A DNA stretch of 64,000 nucleotides, from NCBI RefSeq assembly GCF_900108405.1, contig NZ_FNXG01000004.1, forward strand, positions 186,001-250,000, given 5' to 3'. Origin of the DNA: Paracoccus alkenifer. Lineage in GTDB: Bacteria; Pseudomonadota; Alphaproteobacteria; Rhodobacterales; Rhodobacteraceae. Under the pieces are notes generated by a model, which ran no database searches, was not told the origin of the DNA, and saw nothing but the letters and a program-made list of their open reading frames with translations. Positions 10,491-19,862 of this stretch are shown piece after piece. Positions within the stretch are counted from its first letter, which is position 1. Every line of letters begins with the position of its first letter. Position numbers and translations under genes: made by a program.

Positions 10491-10945
10491 CGGCGGCCGG
10501 GGGCCGCCCGCCGCTGCTTGCAGATCGCAAGACCTGGGCCTGTGGCGCTGTCGCAGCAGCGGCTTTCGTGCCCCGCGCCCCTCAAGGATATTCGCGACGG
10601 CCCGAAACTGCCCGTGGCCACACCGCAACTAGGGTCGGGGCTGCGGGGAACATGGCTACGTTCGTGGAAGCCGCGGATCGTCGGGCGTCATGCATGCAGG
10701 CGGTGAAACCGCGCCGCGGGGCCAGGCAGCGCCGCAACTCCGCCCCGCAATTCCAGCGACACAACCGGGACGGCAAAGACGCTCTGGACATGGGTTCGCC
10801 GCACCCTCAAGCCCCGCAGATACCGCAGCGAGGCCGGGTTGCAGCAAGTCAGGCACAGAGTTTCAGTCGCAGCACTGCCTTGCCGCATTTGCATTCGCAG
10901 GCACCGTCTGCGGCAGGGACGCAACGACACCGCCCCGCCCGCCGG
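10491..10945. other. Intergenic stretch without a supported gene
   Basis: 455 bp between the NMO-like gene and the serB stop. Several short frames exist on both strands, but none has a ribosome-binding site or a recognisable product. A degenerate copy of the dispersed repeat (AAGGATATTCGCGACGGCCCGAAAC) lies at about 10585-10609. No tRNA-like or terminator structure was found. Confidence 0.5.
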
Positions 10946-11824
10946 TCACACCACGAATTCGTCGCGGCCGTAGCCTTGCAGATACAGCAGCGCGGTCAGG
11001 TCGCCGTGGTTGATGCGGATCGGGGCCTGGGCGGCGACCACCGGCTTGGCGTGCAGGGCGACCCCCGTTCCGGCGAGTTGCAGCATCCCCAGATCGTTGG
11101 CGCCGTCGCCCACCGCGATGGCGTCGGCTGGGGTCAGGCCGCGGGTCGCGGTAATGTCGCGCAGCGCCTCGACCTTGGCCTCGCGGCCGAGGATCGGCAG
11201 CGCGACGCGCCCGCTCAGCCGCCCCGAATCGTCCGATAGCAGCACATTGGCGCGCTGTTCGTCAAAACCGATCCGCTGGGCGACCGGGCCGGTGAAATCG
11301 GTGAATCCGCCCGAAACCAGCGCCGTCCACGCCCCGTTGGCGCGCATGGTGGCGACCAGCGTCGGCCCTCCGGCGGCCAGGGTGATGCGGCTGTCCAGCA
11401 CCTGAGAGATCACCGAATCGGGCAGACCTTCCAGCAGCGCCACCCGCGCGATCAGCGATTCGTGAAAGTCGAGCTCGCCGTTCATCGCCCGCGCGGTGAT
11501 GGCGGCGACGCGGGGGCCGACGCCGGCCATGTCGGCCAGCTCGTCGATACATTCCTGCCCGATCATCGTGGAATCCATGTCGGCCAGCAGCACCGCCTTG
11601 CGCCGCCCGGCGGTCGGCTGCACCGTCAGGTCAAAACCGCGCGCGTCGAGTTCCGCCCAGGCGGCGTCGAAATCCTCGGGCGGGGTGTCCACAGGGAACT
11701 CGGCCGCGGTGCCATGGTCCAGCCACAGCGCGCGCCCGCCGCCCCAGCGTTTTTGCAGGGCGGTGATGGTATCGTCGTCCAGATCGGCGCGCACGGGCGA
11801 GGCAAGGATGCTGACGGTATACAT
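10946..11824 (-). CDS. serB: Phosphoserine phosphatase
   Basis: 292 aa from the ATG giving [10 protein letters not shown], with AAGGGG upstream; the open frame extends much further but crosses the serC leader region. Last step of serine synthesis. HAD superfamily: nucleophile motif [13 protein letters not shown], motif II in [10 protein letters not shown], and motif III/IV in [12 protein letters not shown]. The N-terminal 80 residues are ACT-like, as in other long SerB proteins. It is divergent from serC-serA, so the three genes of the phosphorylated serine pathway form one locus. Confidence 0.96.
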   Translation of the reverse strand: MYTVSILASPVRADLDDDTITALQKRWGGGRALWLDHGTAAEFPVDTPPEDFDAAWAELDARGFDLTVQPTAGRRKAVLLADMDSTMIGQECIDELADMAGVGPRVAAITARAMNGELDFHESLIARVALLEGLPDSVISQVLDSRITLAAGGPTLVATMRANGAWTALVSGGFTDFTGPVAQRIGFDEQRANVLLSDDSGRLSGRVALPILGREAKVEALRDITATRGLTPADAIAVGDGANDLGMLQLAGTGVALHAKPVVAAQAPIRINHGDLTALLYLQGYGRDEFVV

Positions 11825-11940
11825 GGGGACCCCTTTGGCGGCTTGCGGCCCCTCGCTTACGAAGTTTCCTGCCCCCGCGCCAGCGGCGGGGCCGGGGCAA
11901 TTTCGCTCTTGCGAAAAAGCGATGCGGGGCGTAGGTCCGG

Positions 11941-11990
11941 CAGCGGGACACCCTTCCCCAACGAAGGGCTTTTTAGCTGGAAGGCTAACC
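11941..11990 (+). promoter_or_regulatory. serC leader hairpin (serC RNA motif type)
   Basis: Directly before serC lies CCCTTC (11951-11956), loop CCCAAC, GAAGGG (11963-11968), then CTTTTT (11969-11974): a compact stem-loop with a U-run that looks like an intrinsic terminator. GGAAGG at 11979-11984 is the likely serC ribosome-binding site. Position and form match the serC RNA motif reported upstream of alphaproteobacterial serC-serA. That motif's ligand, if any, is not established. Full covariance match not tested. Confidence 0.65.
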
Positions 11991-13139
11991 ATGCTTGACA
12001 CGACCAAACCGGCCGCGCGGCCGGATAATCCGCGTTTTTCCTCGGGGCCCTGCGCCAAGATCCCCGGCTTTTCCCTGGACATGCTTGCCGACGCGCCGCT
12101 GGGGCGTTCGCACCGCTCGGCGGTGGGCAAGGCCAAGCTGGCCGAGGCGATCGCGCTGACCCGCGAGGTTCTTGAAATCCCCGCCGACTACCGGATCGGC
12201 ATCGTTCCGGCATCCGATACCGGCGCGGTCGAGATGGCGCTGTGGTCGCTGCTGGGTCCGCGCAAGGTCGAGATGCTGGCCTGGGAAAGCTTTGGCGAAG
12301 GCTGGGTGACCGATGTGGTCAAGCAGCTGAAGATCGACGCCGAGGTGCGCAAGGCGCCCTACGGCCAGATCGTCGATTTCGCGCAGGTCGATTTCGACAA
12401 TGACGTGGTGTTCACCTGGAACGGCACCACCTCGGGCGTGCGGCTGCCGTCGGCCGATGTGATCCCCGCCGACCGCGGCGGGCTGACCATCTGCGACGCG
12501 ACCTCGGCCGCGTTTGCGATGGAAATGGACTGGACCAAGCTGGATGTGGTCACCTTTTCTTGGCAGAAAGTGCTGGGCGGCGAGGGTGCGCATGGCGTGC
12601 TGATCCTGTCGCCCCGCGCCGTCGAGCGGCTGGAGACCCATACCCCCGCCTGGCCGCTGCCCAAGATTTTCCGCATGACCAAGGGCGGCAAGCTGATCGA
12701 AGGCATCTTCAAGGGCGAGACGATCAACACGCCCTCGATGCTGTGCGTCGAGGATTATCTGGTCGCGCTGAAATGGGCCAAGGCGCTTGGCGGGCAAAAG
12801 GCGCTGGCCGCACGGTGCGCGGCAAATGCCGCGGTGCTGCGCGAATTCTGCGCCGCCAACGACTGGATCGCCAATCTGGCCGAGGATCCGGCGACGGAAT
12901 CGACCACCTCGGTGTGTCTCAAGTTCACCGATCCGGCGATCAGGGACGGCGCCGCATTCGCCAAATCCGTCGCCAAGCGGCTGGAGGCCGAGGGCGTGGC
13001 GCTGGACGCCGGCGCCTATCGCGATGCCCCTCCCGGGCTGCGGATCTGGTGCGGCGCGACCGTCGAGACCGCGGATGTCGCGGCGCTGACGCCCTGGATC
13101 GAATGGGCGTATCGCGCGGAACTGTCCGCGCAGGGCTGA
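11991..13139 (+). CDS. serC: Phosphoserine aminotransferase
   Basis: 382 aa starting at [14 protein letters not shown] with GGAAGG 6 nt upstream. PLP-dependent class V aminotransferase converting 3-phosphohydroxypyruvate to phosphoserine. The N-terminal [13 protein letters not shown], the [13 protein letters not shown] segment, the WNGTTSGV loop and the PLP-lysine region [15 protein letters not shown] are typical of the alphaproteobacterial SerC subfamily. It is followed by serA after 99 bp that hold a large perfect inverted repeat. Likely controlled by the leader hairpin immediately upstream. Confidence 0.96.
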   Translation: MLDTTKPAARPDNPRFSSGPCAKIPGFSLDMLADAPLGRSHRSAVGKAKLAEAIALTREVLEIPADYRIGIVPASDTGAVEMALWSLLGPRKVEMLAWESFGEGWVTDVVKQLKIDAEVRKAPYGQIVDFAQVDFDNDVVFTWNGTTSGVRLPSADVIPADRGGLTICDATSAAFAMEMDWTKLDVVTFSWQKVLGGEGAHGVLILSPRAVERLETHTPAWPLPKIFRMTKGGKLIEGIFKGETINTPSMLCVEDYLVALKWAKALGGQKALAARCAANAAVLREFCAANDWIANLAEDPATESTTSVCLKFTDPAIRDGAAFAKSVAKRLEAEGVALDAGAYRDAPPGLRIWCGATVETADVAALTPWIEWAYRAELSAQG

Positions 13140-13147
13140 CGCCAGAA

Positions 13148-13206
13148 GGTGCGTGGGGACCACGCACCCTACCCCTTTCTCGTAGGGTGCGTGGTCCCCA
13201 CGCACC
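13148..13206. repeat. Large perfect inverted repeat between serC and serA
   Basis: Two 25-nt arms, 13148-13172 and 13182-13206, are exact reverse complements separated by 9 nt (CCCTTTCTC). Each arm itself contains the palindromic unit GGTGCGTGGGGACCACGCACC or its complement, so several alternative foldings exist. This is the form of a REP/BIME-like element. No second copy was noticed in the window. Confidence 0.85.
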
Positions 13207-13238
13207 ATTTCCCAACATCTCACATGGGACGAATCCAC

Positions 13239-14831
13239 ATGGCACCCAAGGTTCTGGTTTCCGACGCGCTGAGCGAAACCGCCGTCCAGATCTTTCGCGA
13301 CCGCGGGATCGAGGTCGACTACATGCCCGCACTGGGCAAGGACAAGGAAAAGCTGGCCGAAATCATCGGCAACTATGACGGCCTCGCCATCCGCTCGGCC
13401 ACCAAGGTCACCGACAAGCTGCTGGAAAAGGCCGCTAAGCTCAAGGTGATCGGCCGCGCCGGCATCGGGGTCGACAACGTCGACATTCCGGCCGCGTCGA
13501 AAAAGGGCGTGATCGTGATGAACACGCCCTTTGGCAACAGCGTCACCACCGCCGAACACGCCATCGCGCTGATGTTCGCCGTGGCGCGGCAGCTACCCGA
13601 GGCCAGCGTTTCGACCCATGCCGGCAAGTGGGAAAAGAACCGCTTCATGGGCGTCGAGCTGTTCAACAAGACGCTGGGCGTGATCGGCGCCGGAAATATC
13701 GGCGGCATCGTGATCGACCGCGCCCGCGGGCTACACATGAAGGTGCTGGCCTATGACCCCTTCCTGTCGGACGAGCGCGCCAAGGAATTGGGCGCAACCA
13801 AGGTCGAGCTGGACGAGCTGCTGACCAAGGCCGATTTCATCACCATGCACGTGCCGCTGACCGACAAGACCCGCAATATCCTGTCTGCGGAAAACCTTGC
13901 CAAGACGAAAAAGGGTGTGCGCATCATCAACGCCGCCCGTGGCGGTCTGGTGGACGAGGCCGCGCTGGCCGAGCTGCTGAAGTCGGGCCATATCGCCGGT
14001 GCCGCGCTGGACGTGTTCGCAACCGAGCCCGCCACCGACAGCCCGCTGTTCGGCCTGCCCAACGTGGTGGTGACCCCGCATCTGGGCGCCTCGACCACCG
14101 AGGCGCAGGAAAACGTGGCGCTGCAGGTGGCCGAGCAGATGTCGGATTACCTGCTGACCGGCGCGGTGCAGAACGCGCTGAACATGCCCAGCGTCACCGC
14201 CGAGGAAGCCGCGGTCATGGGCCCCTGGATCAAGCTGGCCGGGCATCTGGGCACTTTCGTCGGCCAGATGACCGACGAGCCGGTGCAGGCGGTCAACATC
14301 CTGTATGACGGCGTTGTCGCCGGCATGAACCTGAACGCGCTGAACGCGGCGGTGATCGCGGGGGTGATGAAGGCGTCGAACCCCGATGTGAACATGGTTT
14401 CGGCCCCGGTCGTCGCCAAGGAACGCGGCACCCATATCGCCACCACCACCCAGGACAAATCCGGCGTCTATGACGGCTATATCAAGGTCACCATGGTGAC
14501 GGCCGACCGCGAGCGTTCCATCGCCGGGACCGTGTTCAGCGACGGCAAGCCGCGCTTTATCCAGATCCGCGGGATCAATGTCGATGCCGAGATCGGCGAG
14601 CACATGATGTATACCCGCAACCGCGACGTTCCGGGCGTGATCGGCACGCTGGGGATGACGCTGGGCGGGCTTGGTGTGAACATGGCGAATTTCTCGCTGG
14701 GCCGGGCGGTGGATGGGGGCGATGCCATCGCCATCACCTATCTGGACGCGCCGCTGCGCGATGACGTGCGCGATGCGCTGATGGCCACCGGCAAGTTCGA
14801 GCAGGTCCGTTCGCTGCGGTTCGAGGTCTGA
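13239..14831 (+). CDS. serA: D-3-phosphoglycerate dehydrogenase
   Basis: 530 aa from the ATG giving MAPKVLVSDALSE. First committed step of serine synthesis. The NAD-binding region has LGVIGAGNIGGIVIDRA. GRAGIGVDNVDIP, the INAARGGLVDE segment (active-site Arg) and the His-containing TPHLGASTTEAQENVA complete the catalytic domain. The C-terminal 200 residues contain the intervening allosteric domain and an ACT domain (PGVIGTLGMTLGGLGVN), so it is the long form of SerA. Feedback by serine is usual for forms with ACT domains, but is not visible here. Confidence 0.97.
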   Translation: MAPKVLVSDALSETAVQIFRDRGIEVDYMPALGKDKEKLAEIIGNYDGLAIRSATKVTDKLLEKAAKLKVIGRAGIGVDNVDIPAASKKGVIVMNTPFGNSVTTAEHAIALMFAVARQLPEASVSTHAGKWEKNRFMGVELFNKTLGVIGAGNIGGIVIDRARGLHMKVLAYDPFLSDERAKELGATKVELDELLTKADFITMHVPLTDKTRNILSAENLAKTKKGVRIINAARGGLVDEAALAELLKSGHIAGAALDVFATEPATDSPLFGLPNVVVTPHLGASTTEAQENVALQVAEQMSDYLLTGAVQNALNMPSVTAEEAAVMGPWIKLAGHLGTFVGQMTDEPVQAVNILYDGVVAGMNLNALNAAVIAGVMKASNPDVNMVSAPVVAKERGTHIATTTQDKSGVYDGYIKVTMVTADRERSIAGTVFSDGKPRFIQIRGINVDAEIGEHMMYTRNRDVPGVIGTLGMTLGGLGVNMANFSLGRAVDGGDAIAITYLDAPLRDDVRDALMATGKFEQVRSLRFEV

Positions 14832-14836
14832 GAAAG

Positions 14837-14867
14837 GCCCCCGGCTGGTCCGCCGGCCGGGGAGCCC
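14837..14867 (+). terminator. Hairpin after serA
   Basis: CCCCGGCTGG (14840-14849) pairs with CCGGCCGGGG (14854-14863), allowing one G-U pair, around a 4-nt loop, starting 8 nt after the serA stop. No T-run follows, so it may act weakly or by Rho. Confidence 0.4.
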
Positions 14868-14878
14868 TTGGGAAAATC

Positions 14879-15613
14879 ATGCGAATCTATGCCATTGGCG
14901 ACATTCACGGCCATCTCGACCTGCTGTTGCAGGCGCATGAGCTGATCGCGCAGGACGGCGGCGCGGATGCGCGGATCGTCCATCTGGGCGACCTGATCGA
15001 CCGCGGCCCCGATTCGCGCGGCGTGGTCGAGCATCTGATGCGGGGTCAGGCCATGGGGCGCGACTGGATCGTGCTGCGCGGCAATCATGACATCATTCCG
15101 GCCCGCTTCCTGCGCGACCCGCATTGGATCGACCCGCGCGGCGCGACGCAGGCCGACTGGATCGCCCGCGACGTGGGGGCGGAAACCACGCTGGCCTCAT
15201 ACGGCGTCCGGGGCGCGCAGCATCGCCCGCTGGCCGAGGTCCATGCCGAGGCGCTGGCCGCCATTCCCCCCGAACATCTCGACTGGCTTGAGGCGCTGCC
15301 CCTGTGGCACCGCCAGCAGGGGGCGCTGTTCGTCCATGCCGGGATCCGCCCGGGCGTGGCGCTAAAGGCACAGGATCCCGCCGACCTGATGTGGATCCGG
15401 CACGAGTTTCTGGACGACCGGCGCGACCACGGGGCGGTGGTGGTCCACGGGCACACCCCGGTCGCCCGCGCAACCCATTACGGCAACCGCATCAATATCG
15501 ACAGCGGCGCGGGGCGAAACGGGCCGCTGTCGGCGATCCGGCTGGACGGGGGCGGCGCGTGGCTGCTGACCGAAAACGGCCCGCAACCCCTGCTTCCGGT
15601 CGAACCGGCCTGA
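14879..15613 (+). CDS. PPP-family metallophosphoesterase (serine/threonine phosphatase-like)
   Basis: 244 aa. All the metal-ligand motifs of the PPP family are in order: GDIHGH at residues 7-12, GDLIDRGPDSRG, RGNHD, then the later HAGIRPGV and VVHGHTPV. Such small bacterial enzymes dephosphorylate proteins or diadenosine polyphosphates; the natural substrate cannot be told here. The gene follows serA by 47 bp that contain a GC-rich hairpin, so it may be expressed separately. A weak 7-bp inverted repeat (15617-15644) lies after its stop. Family is secure, function is not. Confidence 0.85.
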   Translation: MRIYAIGDIHGHLDLLLQAHELIAQDGGADARIVHLGDLIDRGPDSRGVVEHLMRGQAMGRDWIVLRGNHDIIPARFLRDPHWIDPRGATQADWIARDVGAETTLASYGVRGAQHRPLAEVHAEALAAIPPEHLDWLEALPLWHRQQGALFVHAGIRPGVALKAQDPADLMWIRHEFLDDRRDHGAVVVHGHTPVARATHYGNRINIDSGAGRNGPLSAIRLDGGGAWLLTENGPQPLLPVEPA

Positions 15614-15723
15614 AAATCGGGCAAATTGTCGTTATTCTGCCCGACAGGGGCGGGGGTTGTGATTTACTCGCGGGGCTTGTCGGGTTAGATGTTGCGTTGG
15701 AATCGACTGCGGGACGGCCGGGA

Positions 15724-16044
15724 ATGCGCACGGCGAAATACAATATCGGGCAAGTGGTGCGCCATCGGGATCACCCGTTTCGCGGGGTGATCTTTGACGT
15801 GGATCCGGTTTTTGCCAATTCTGAGGAATGGTATCAGTCCATCCCCGAGGATTGCCGACCGTCCAAGAACCAGCCCTATTACCACCTGTATGCCGAGACC
15901 GAGGCGACCTATTACGTCGCCTATGTGTCCGAACAGAACCTTGTCCCCGATGCCTCGGGCGAGCCGCTGGAACACCCCGAACTGACCGCCCGTTTCGGCG
16001 AATTCGCGGACGGGCGCTATCCGCTGCAATACGGGCTGAACTAG
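15724..16044 (+). CDS. hspQ: Heat shock protein HspQ (hemimethylated-DNA-binding-like)
   Basis: 106 aa starting at MRTAKYNIGQVVRHR; the frame is open far upstream within the neighbouring gene's DNA, but family length and the KYNIGQVVRHRDHPFRGVIFDVDP block fix the start. HspQ/YccV family. In Escherichia coli it is a heat-shock protein that modulates Lon and binds hemimethylated DNA. The conserved NQPYYHLYAE and YVSEQNL segments are present. I looked for an RpoH-type promoter in the 110 bp upstream and did not find a good match. TSUP gene follows after 7 bp. Confidence 0.9.
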   Translation: MRTAKYNIGQVVRHRDHPFRGVIFDVDPVFANSEEWYQSIPEDCRPSKNQPYYHLYAETEATYYVAYVSEQNLVPDASGEPLEHPELTARFGEFADGRYPLQYGLN

Positions 16045-16051
16045 GCGTCCC

Positions 16052-16801
16052 ATGGATCTGTCGCTGATCGCCGGGCTGGTGGCGGCCGCCACCGCGGCGG
16101 GGTTTGTCGATTCGATCGCCGGCGGCGGCGGGCTGATCACCGTGCCGGTGCTGATGCTGGCGGGCATGACCCCCGGGCAGGCGCTGGCCACCAACAAGTT
16201 GCAGGGCAGTTTCGGCGCGGCGACCGCGGCGCTGAGCTATGGGCGCAGCGGGCTGGTCGATCTGCGCCGTCAGCTGCCCACCGCCGCGCTGGCCTTTGTT
16301 GCGGGCGGCGCGGGGGCTGCGCTGGTCACGGCGCTGCCGACCGAGCTGCTGCGGCTGGCGCTGCCGGTGGTGCTGATCGGGATCGCGCTGTTCTTTGCGC
16401 TGAAACCGGGGCTGAATGACCTTGACCGTGCGGCAAGGCTGTCTCCGGCGCTGTTCGGCGTGACGCTGGTGCCGGCGATCGGGTTTTACGACGGGCTGAT
16501 CGGGCCGGGCGCGGGGGCGTTCTACATGCTGGGCTTTGTGATGCTGGCCGGGCACGGGGTGCTGCGCGCGACCGCCCATACCAAGCTGCTGAATTTCGCG
16601 TCGAATCTGGGCGGGCTGGCGGTGTTTGCGTTCAGCGGGCATCCGGTCTGGCTGGTCGGGCTGCTGATGGGCACGGGGCAGATCCTTGGCGCCGCACTGG
16701 GCGCGCGGCTGGCGCTGCGCAGCGGCGCGCGGATCATCAAGCCGCTGCTGGTGGTCACCTCGACCGCGCTGGCGGCGCGGCTGCTGTGGCAGATGCTTTA
16801 A
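16052..16801 (+). CDS. TSUP family membrane transporter (TauE/SafE)
   Basis: 249 aa, very hydrophobic throughout, with about seven to eight predicted membrane spans. The N-terminal segment FVDSIAGGGGLITVPVLM and the later GFYDGLIGPGAGAFYM are the two halves of the internal repeat typical of the sulfite exporter TauE/SafE family. Members export or import sulfite, sulfoacetate or other organic anions. The substrate is not readable from sequence. It follows hspQ by 7 bp, and its stop overlaps the asparaginase stop by 4 bp (convergent genes). Confidence 0.87.
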   Translation: MDLSLIAGLVAAATAAGFVDSIAGGGGLITVPVLMLAGMTPGQALATNKLQGSFGAATAALSYGRSGLVDLRRQLPTAALAFVAGGAGAALVTALPTELLRLALPVVLIGIALFFALKPGLNDLDRAARLSPALFGVTLVPAIGFYDGLIGPGAGAFYMLGFVMLAGHGVLRATAHTKLLNFASNLGGLAVFAFSGHPVWLVGLLMGTGQILGAALGARLALRSGARIIKPLLVVTSTALAARLLWQML

Positions 16802-17802
16802 CCCGGCCCGGGAAATGACTCGGCCAACCGGCGCTCGGCCACATCGACCCCGCGCCAGTTGCGCAAGGGGCGGTGCAGGTATTTCCCCACCACCGGATGC
16901 GCGGGGTCCAGCAGCCCGTAATGGACCAGCAGCGCGGTGATCGCGGCCTCGGACCCGCGGGTGCCGCCGTCCTCGATCTTCAGCGCGATGCCAAGGCCGC
17001 GTTCGGGGGCGATGGCGACGAACACCGCCTCGGCCCCGGTCTTGACCGCGACGCGGCCGCCCATCGCCTGCATCAGCCGCGTGCAGGCGCGCCCCTCGCC
17101 CGCGACCAGATCGGGATGCGCGACCATCGCCTGCACCAGCCGCCGCTGCGCCTGACCCCGCACCCCCTGCCCCGCGCCCTTGCTCGCCGCGGCAAACCCC
17201 GCCATCGCCCGCGCCAGCCCGGCGATCGAGACCGCAAAATTCGGCGCCGAACAGCCGTCGATGCCGAACCCGGCCGGGGTTTCACCGCACACCTCGGCAG
17301 TGGCGGCGGCAATGGCCTGTTGCAGCGGATGGTCGGGCAGGTGGTAATCGGCATTCCCCCGGTGGTGCCGGTTCCAGGTCAAAAACCCCGCGTGCTTGCC
17401 CGAGCAGTTGTTATGCAGCTGGCAGGGCGGCTGATCCGAACACAGCAGCCGCCGATGCTCGGCCGGGTCCTGCGGCATATGCGCGCCGCAGCGCAGGTCG
17501 CTTTCCGCCAGCCCCAGCCCGCCCAGCCAGTCGCCCACCGCGCCCACATGCAGCGCCGCCCCGTTATGCGAGGCGCAGGCCAGCGCCAGTTGCCGCGCCC
17601 CCAGCCCCGCCGCATCGGCCGCGCCGCTTTCCACCAGCGGCAGCGCCTGGATCATCTTGCAGGATGATCGCGGAAAGATCACTGCCGCCGGATCGCCCCA
17701 AGCGGCGACCATGCCGCCCTGATCCCAGACCACCGCATGGCCGCGATGGACGCTTTCGCGCAGCCCGCCCCGCCACAATTCGATCATTTCCGCCGCAGCC
17801 AT
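16798..17802 (-). CDS. L-asparaginase II family protein
   Basis: 334 aa from the ATG giving MAAAEMIELWRGG, with AAGGG upstream; the open frame runs 121 codons further without a signal. Belongs to the asparaginase II family (Pfam Asparaginase_II), distinct from the AnsA/AnsB fold. Visible family signatures are RSSCKMIQALPLVESGA, ALACASHNGAALHV, HNNCSGKHAGFL and GIDGCSAPNFAVSI. Such enzymes hydrolyse asparagine to aspartate and ammonia and are inducible in rhizobia. Convergent with and overlapping the TSUP gene by 4 bp. Activity is inferred from the family only. Confidence 0.85.
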   Translation of the reverse strand: MAAAEMIELWRGGLRESVHRGHAVVWDQGGMVAAWGDPAAVIFPRSSCKMIQALPLVESGAADAAGLGARQLALACASHNGAALHVGAVGDWLGGLGLAESDLRCGAHMPQDPAEHRRLLCSDQPPCQLHNNCSGKHAGFLTWNRHHRGNADYHLPDHPLQQAIAAATAEVCGETPAGFGIDGCSAPNFAVSIAGLARAMAGFAAASKGAGQGVRGQAQRRLVQAMVAHPDLVAGEGRACTRLMQAMGGRVAVKTGAEAVFVAIAPERGLGIALKIEDGGTRGSEAAITALLVHYGLLDPAHPVVGKYLHRPLRNWRGVDVAERRLAESFPGPG

Positions 17803-17947
17803 GACTTCAGCCCTTTGACAAATGCGCGATTTCCTGCCCGCAGGGCTTTTGCCCGCCCGAGGTTTACGGTTATCTATGGCCCTGACGGTGGCAAGGCCAC
17901 CATTGTGACAACCCGGCCTTAACCGGGGCCAGCAAGAGGGCTCGAGC

Positions 17948-18469
17948 ATGACGAAATCCATCTTCAACCTCGGCCTTGTCGCCGCGACGCTGGTGGCGCT
18001 TGCCTCGCCGGCGCTTGCGGCCGAGCCGCGGGTGTTGGGCAACCAGAACGACTGGACCGCCTTTATCGGCGACAGCCCCAAGGAATGCTGGACGGTTTCG
18101 CCGCCGAAATCGACCCGCAACACCGACGCCGAGGGCAACCCGCGCGAGGTGACGCGCAGCGACATCCGCCTGTATATCGCCTATCGGCCCGGTCAGGGGG
18201 GCGAGGTCTCGTTCCAGGGCGGCTATCCCTTTGCGCCCGATTCGACCGTGGATGTCACCGTCGGCGGCCAGACCTTCAAGCTGTTCACCGAGGGCGAGAA
18301 CGCCTGGACCGGCTCGCCCGACGAAGATGCCAAGCTGATCGGGGCGCTGCGCGGCGGGTCCGAGGCCGTTGTCAAGGGCCGCTCGACCCGCGGCACCCGC
18401 ACCACCGACACGTTTTCGCTGATGGGCCTGACCGCGATGAGCAACATGGCCCGCGACAACTGCAAGTGA
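17948..18469 (+). CDS. IalB (invasion-associated locus B) family exported protein
   Basis: 173 aa. The N-terminus [25 protein letters not shown] is a clear Sec signal peptide with cleavage likely after ALA (about residue 24). The mature part shows the pattern of the IalB family: [38 protein letters not shown], the [14 protein letters not shown] strand and the C-terminal [19 protein letters not shown]. IalB was named in Bartonella, but family members are common periplasmic proteins of alphaproteobacteria with unclear function. A strong intrinsic terminator follows 51 bp after the stop. Confidence 0.85.
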   Translation: MTKSIFNLGLVAATLVALASPALAAEPRVLGNQNDWTAFIGDSPKECWTVSPPKSTRNTDAEGNPREVTRSDIRLYIAYRPGQGGEVSFQGGYPFAPDSTVDVTVGGQTFKLFTEGENAWTGSPDEDAKLIGALRGGSEAVVKGRSTRGTRTTDTFSLMGLTAMSNMARDNCK

Positions 18470-18520
18470 TTCCCGGGCTGCGCCGCAGCCCCCGCTTGTG
18501 CTAAGGGTTGTTTCGACCTT

Positions 18521-18557
18521 GGGGCCGCCCCATCTGTGGGCGGCCCCGTCCCTTTTT
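18521..18557 (+). terminator. Intrinsic terminator after the IalB-family gene
   Basis: Perfect 10-bp stem GGGGCCGCCC (18521-18530) / GGGCGGCCCC (18538-18547), 7-nt loop, then GTCCCTTTTT ending at 18557. It separates the IalB-family gene from rlmN. Confidence 0.85.
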
Positions 18558-18578
18558 CCGCCCGACCCAAAGCAGCCC

Positions 18579-19787
18579 ATGGATAGCCCGATGACCCCGC
18601 CCGCCGACAAGCTGACGCACGCACCCGTCGTGCAGGATGTGCTGACCCTGCCCCGCAAGGCGCCGGATGCCGGGCGGCTGAACATCGTCGGCCTGACCCG
18701 CGACGCCCTGCGCGAGGCGCTGATCGCCGCCGGCACGCCCGAACGGCAGGCCAGGATGCGCGTGGGCCAGATCTGGCAGTGGGTCTATCACTGGGGCGTG
18801 CGCGATTTCGCGCAGATGACCAATCTGGCCAAGGATTACCGCGCCCTGCTGGCCGAACGGTTCGAGATCGCCCTGCCCGAGGTGGTGACCCGGCAGGTCT
18901 CGGACGACGGCACCCGCAAATACCTGCTGCGCATCAACGGCGGCCACGAGGTCGAGACCGTCTATATCCCCGAGGAAGGGCGCGGCACGCTATGCGTGTC
19001 GTCTCAGGTCGGTTGCACGCTGACCTGTTCCTTCTGCCATACCGGCACGCAGAAACTGGTGCGCAACCTGACCGCGGGGGAAATCGTCGGCCAGCTGATG
19101 GTGGCCCGCGACGACCTGGGCGAATGGCCCGAACCCGGCGCGCCCAAGGACGAAACCCGGCTGGTCTCGAACCTGGTCCTGATGGGCATGGGCGAGCCGC
19201 TGTATAATTTCGACAATGTGCGCGACGCCATGCGCGTGGTGATGGACCCCGAGGGGCTGTCGCTGTCGCGCCGCCGCATCACCCTGTCCACCAGCGGCGT
19301 GGTGCCGGAAATCGCCCGCACCGCCGAGGAAATCGGCTGCCAACTGGCCGTCAGTTTCCACGCCACCACCGACCCGGTGCGCGACGTGCTGGTGCCGATC
19401 AACAGGCGCTGGAACATTCAGGCGCTGCTGGACGCGCTGCGCGACTATCCGCGGCTGTCGAACAGCGAGCGCATCACCTTTGAATACGTCATGCTGGACG
19501 GGGTGAACGACAGCGACGAGGACGCGCGCCGGCTGGTGCGGCTGATCCGCGGCATCCCGGCCAAGATCAACCTGATCCCCTTTAACGAATGGCCGGGCGC
19601 ACCCTATCGGCGGTCCAGCTGGGACCGGATCGAGGCTTTCGCCGACATCATCTACAAGGCAGGCTACGCCAGCCCGATCCGCACCCCGCGGGGCGAGGAC
19701 ATCATGGCCGCCTGCGGCCAGCTGAAATCCGCGACCGAACGCGGCCGTAAATCCGCAGCCCAGATCGCGGCCGAGGCGGGTATCTGA
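18579..19787 (+). CDS. rlmN: 23S rRNA (adenine-2503-C2) / tRNA (A37) methyltransferase RlmN
   Basis: 402 aa from the ATG giving [11 protein letters not shown]; another ATG four codons later is possible. Radical-SAM enzyme that methylates C2 of A2503 in 23S rRNA and A37 in some tRNAs. The iron-sulfur cysteines are C146, C150 and C153 in [12 protein letters not shown]. The SAM-binding [17 protein letters not shown], the [12 protein letters not shown] block and AVSFHATTD follow. The C-terminus contains the second catalytic Cys region in [14 protein letters not shown]. The first 30 residues are an extension compared with E. coli RlmN. Confidence 0.96.
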   Translation: MDSPMTPPADKLTHAPVVQDVLTLPRKAPDAGRLNIVGLTRDALREALIAAGTPERQARMRVGQIWQWVYHWGVRDFAQMTNLAKDYRALLAERFEIALPEVVTRQVSDDGTRKYLLRINGGHEVETVYIPEEGRGTLCVSSQVGCTLTCSFCHTGTQKLVRNLTAGEIVGQLMVARDDLGEWPEPGAPKDETRLVSNLVLMGMGEPLYNFDNVRDAMRVVMDPEGLSLSRRRITLSTSGVVPEIARTAEEIGCQLAVSFHATTDPVRDVLVPINRRWNIQALLDALRDYPRLSNSERITFEYVMLDGVNDSDEDARRLVRLIRGIPAKINLIPFNEWPGAPYRRSSWDRIEAFADIIYKAGYASPIRTPRGEDIMAACGQLKSATERGRKSAAQIAAEAGI

Positions 19788-19815
19788 CGGGGCGGCGCAC
19801 GGCCTCTGCCCCATG

Positions 19816-19841
19816 AAAAAGGCCCGCCGATCAGGCGGGCC
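19816..19841 (-). terminator. Intrinsic terminator of infC
   Basis: Read on the minus strand: GGCCCGCC, 5-nt loop, GGCGGGCC, then TTTTT (19816-19820 on the + strand are A). It lies 22 nt after the infC stop. Confidence 0.85.
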
Positions 19842-19862
19842 GTGGGGCGCGGGTGCGGGCGC

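Noticed and set aside
10656..10930. Minus-strand frames of 66-80 codons after serB
   Set aside because: No start signal and composition typical of non-coding GC-rich DNA.
15617..15644. TCGGGCA/TGCCCGA inverted repeat as terminator of the phosphatase gene
   Set aside because: Only 7 bp with a 13-nt loop and no T-run; too weak to call.
15614..15723. RpoH-type promoter upstream of hspQ
   Set aside because: A CTTG exists at 15676-15679 but no CYTAT element lies 17-18 nt further on.
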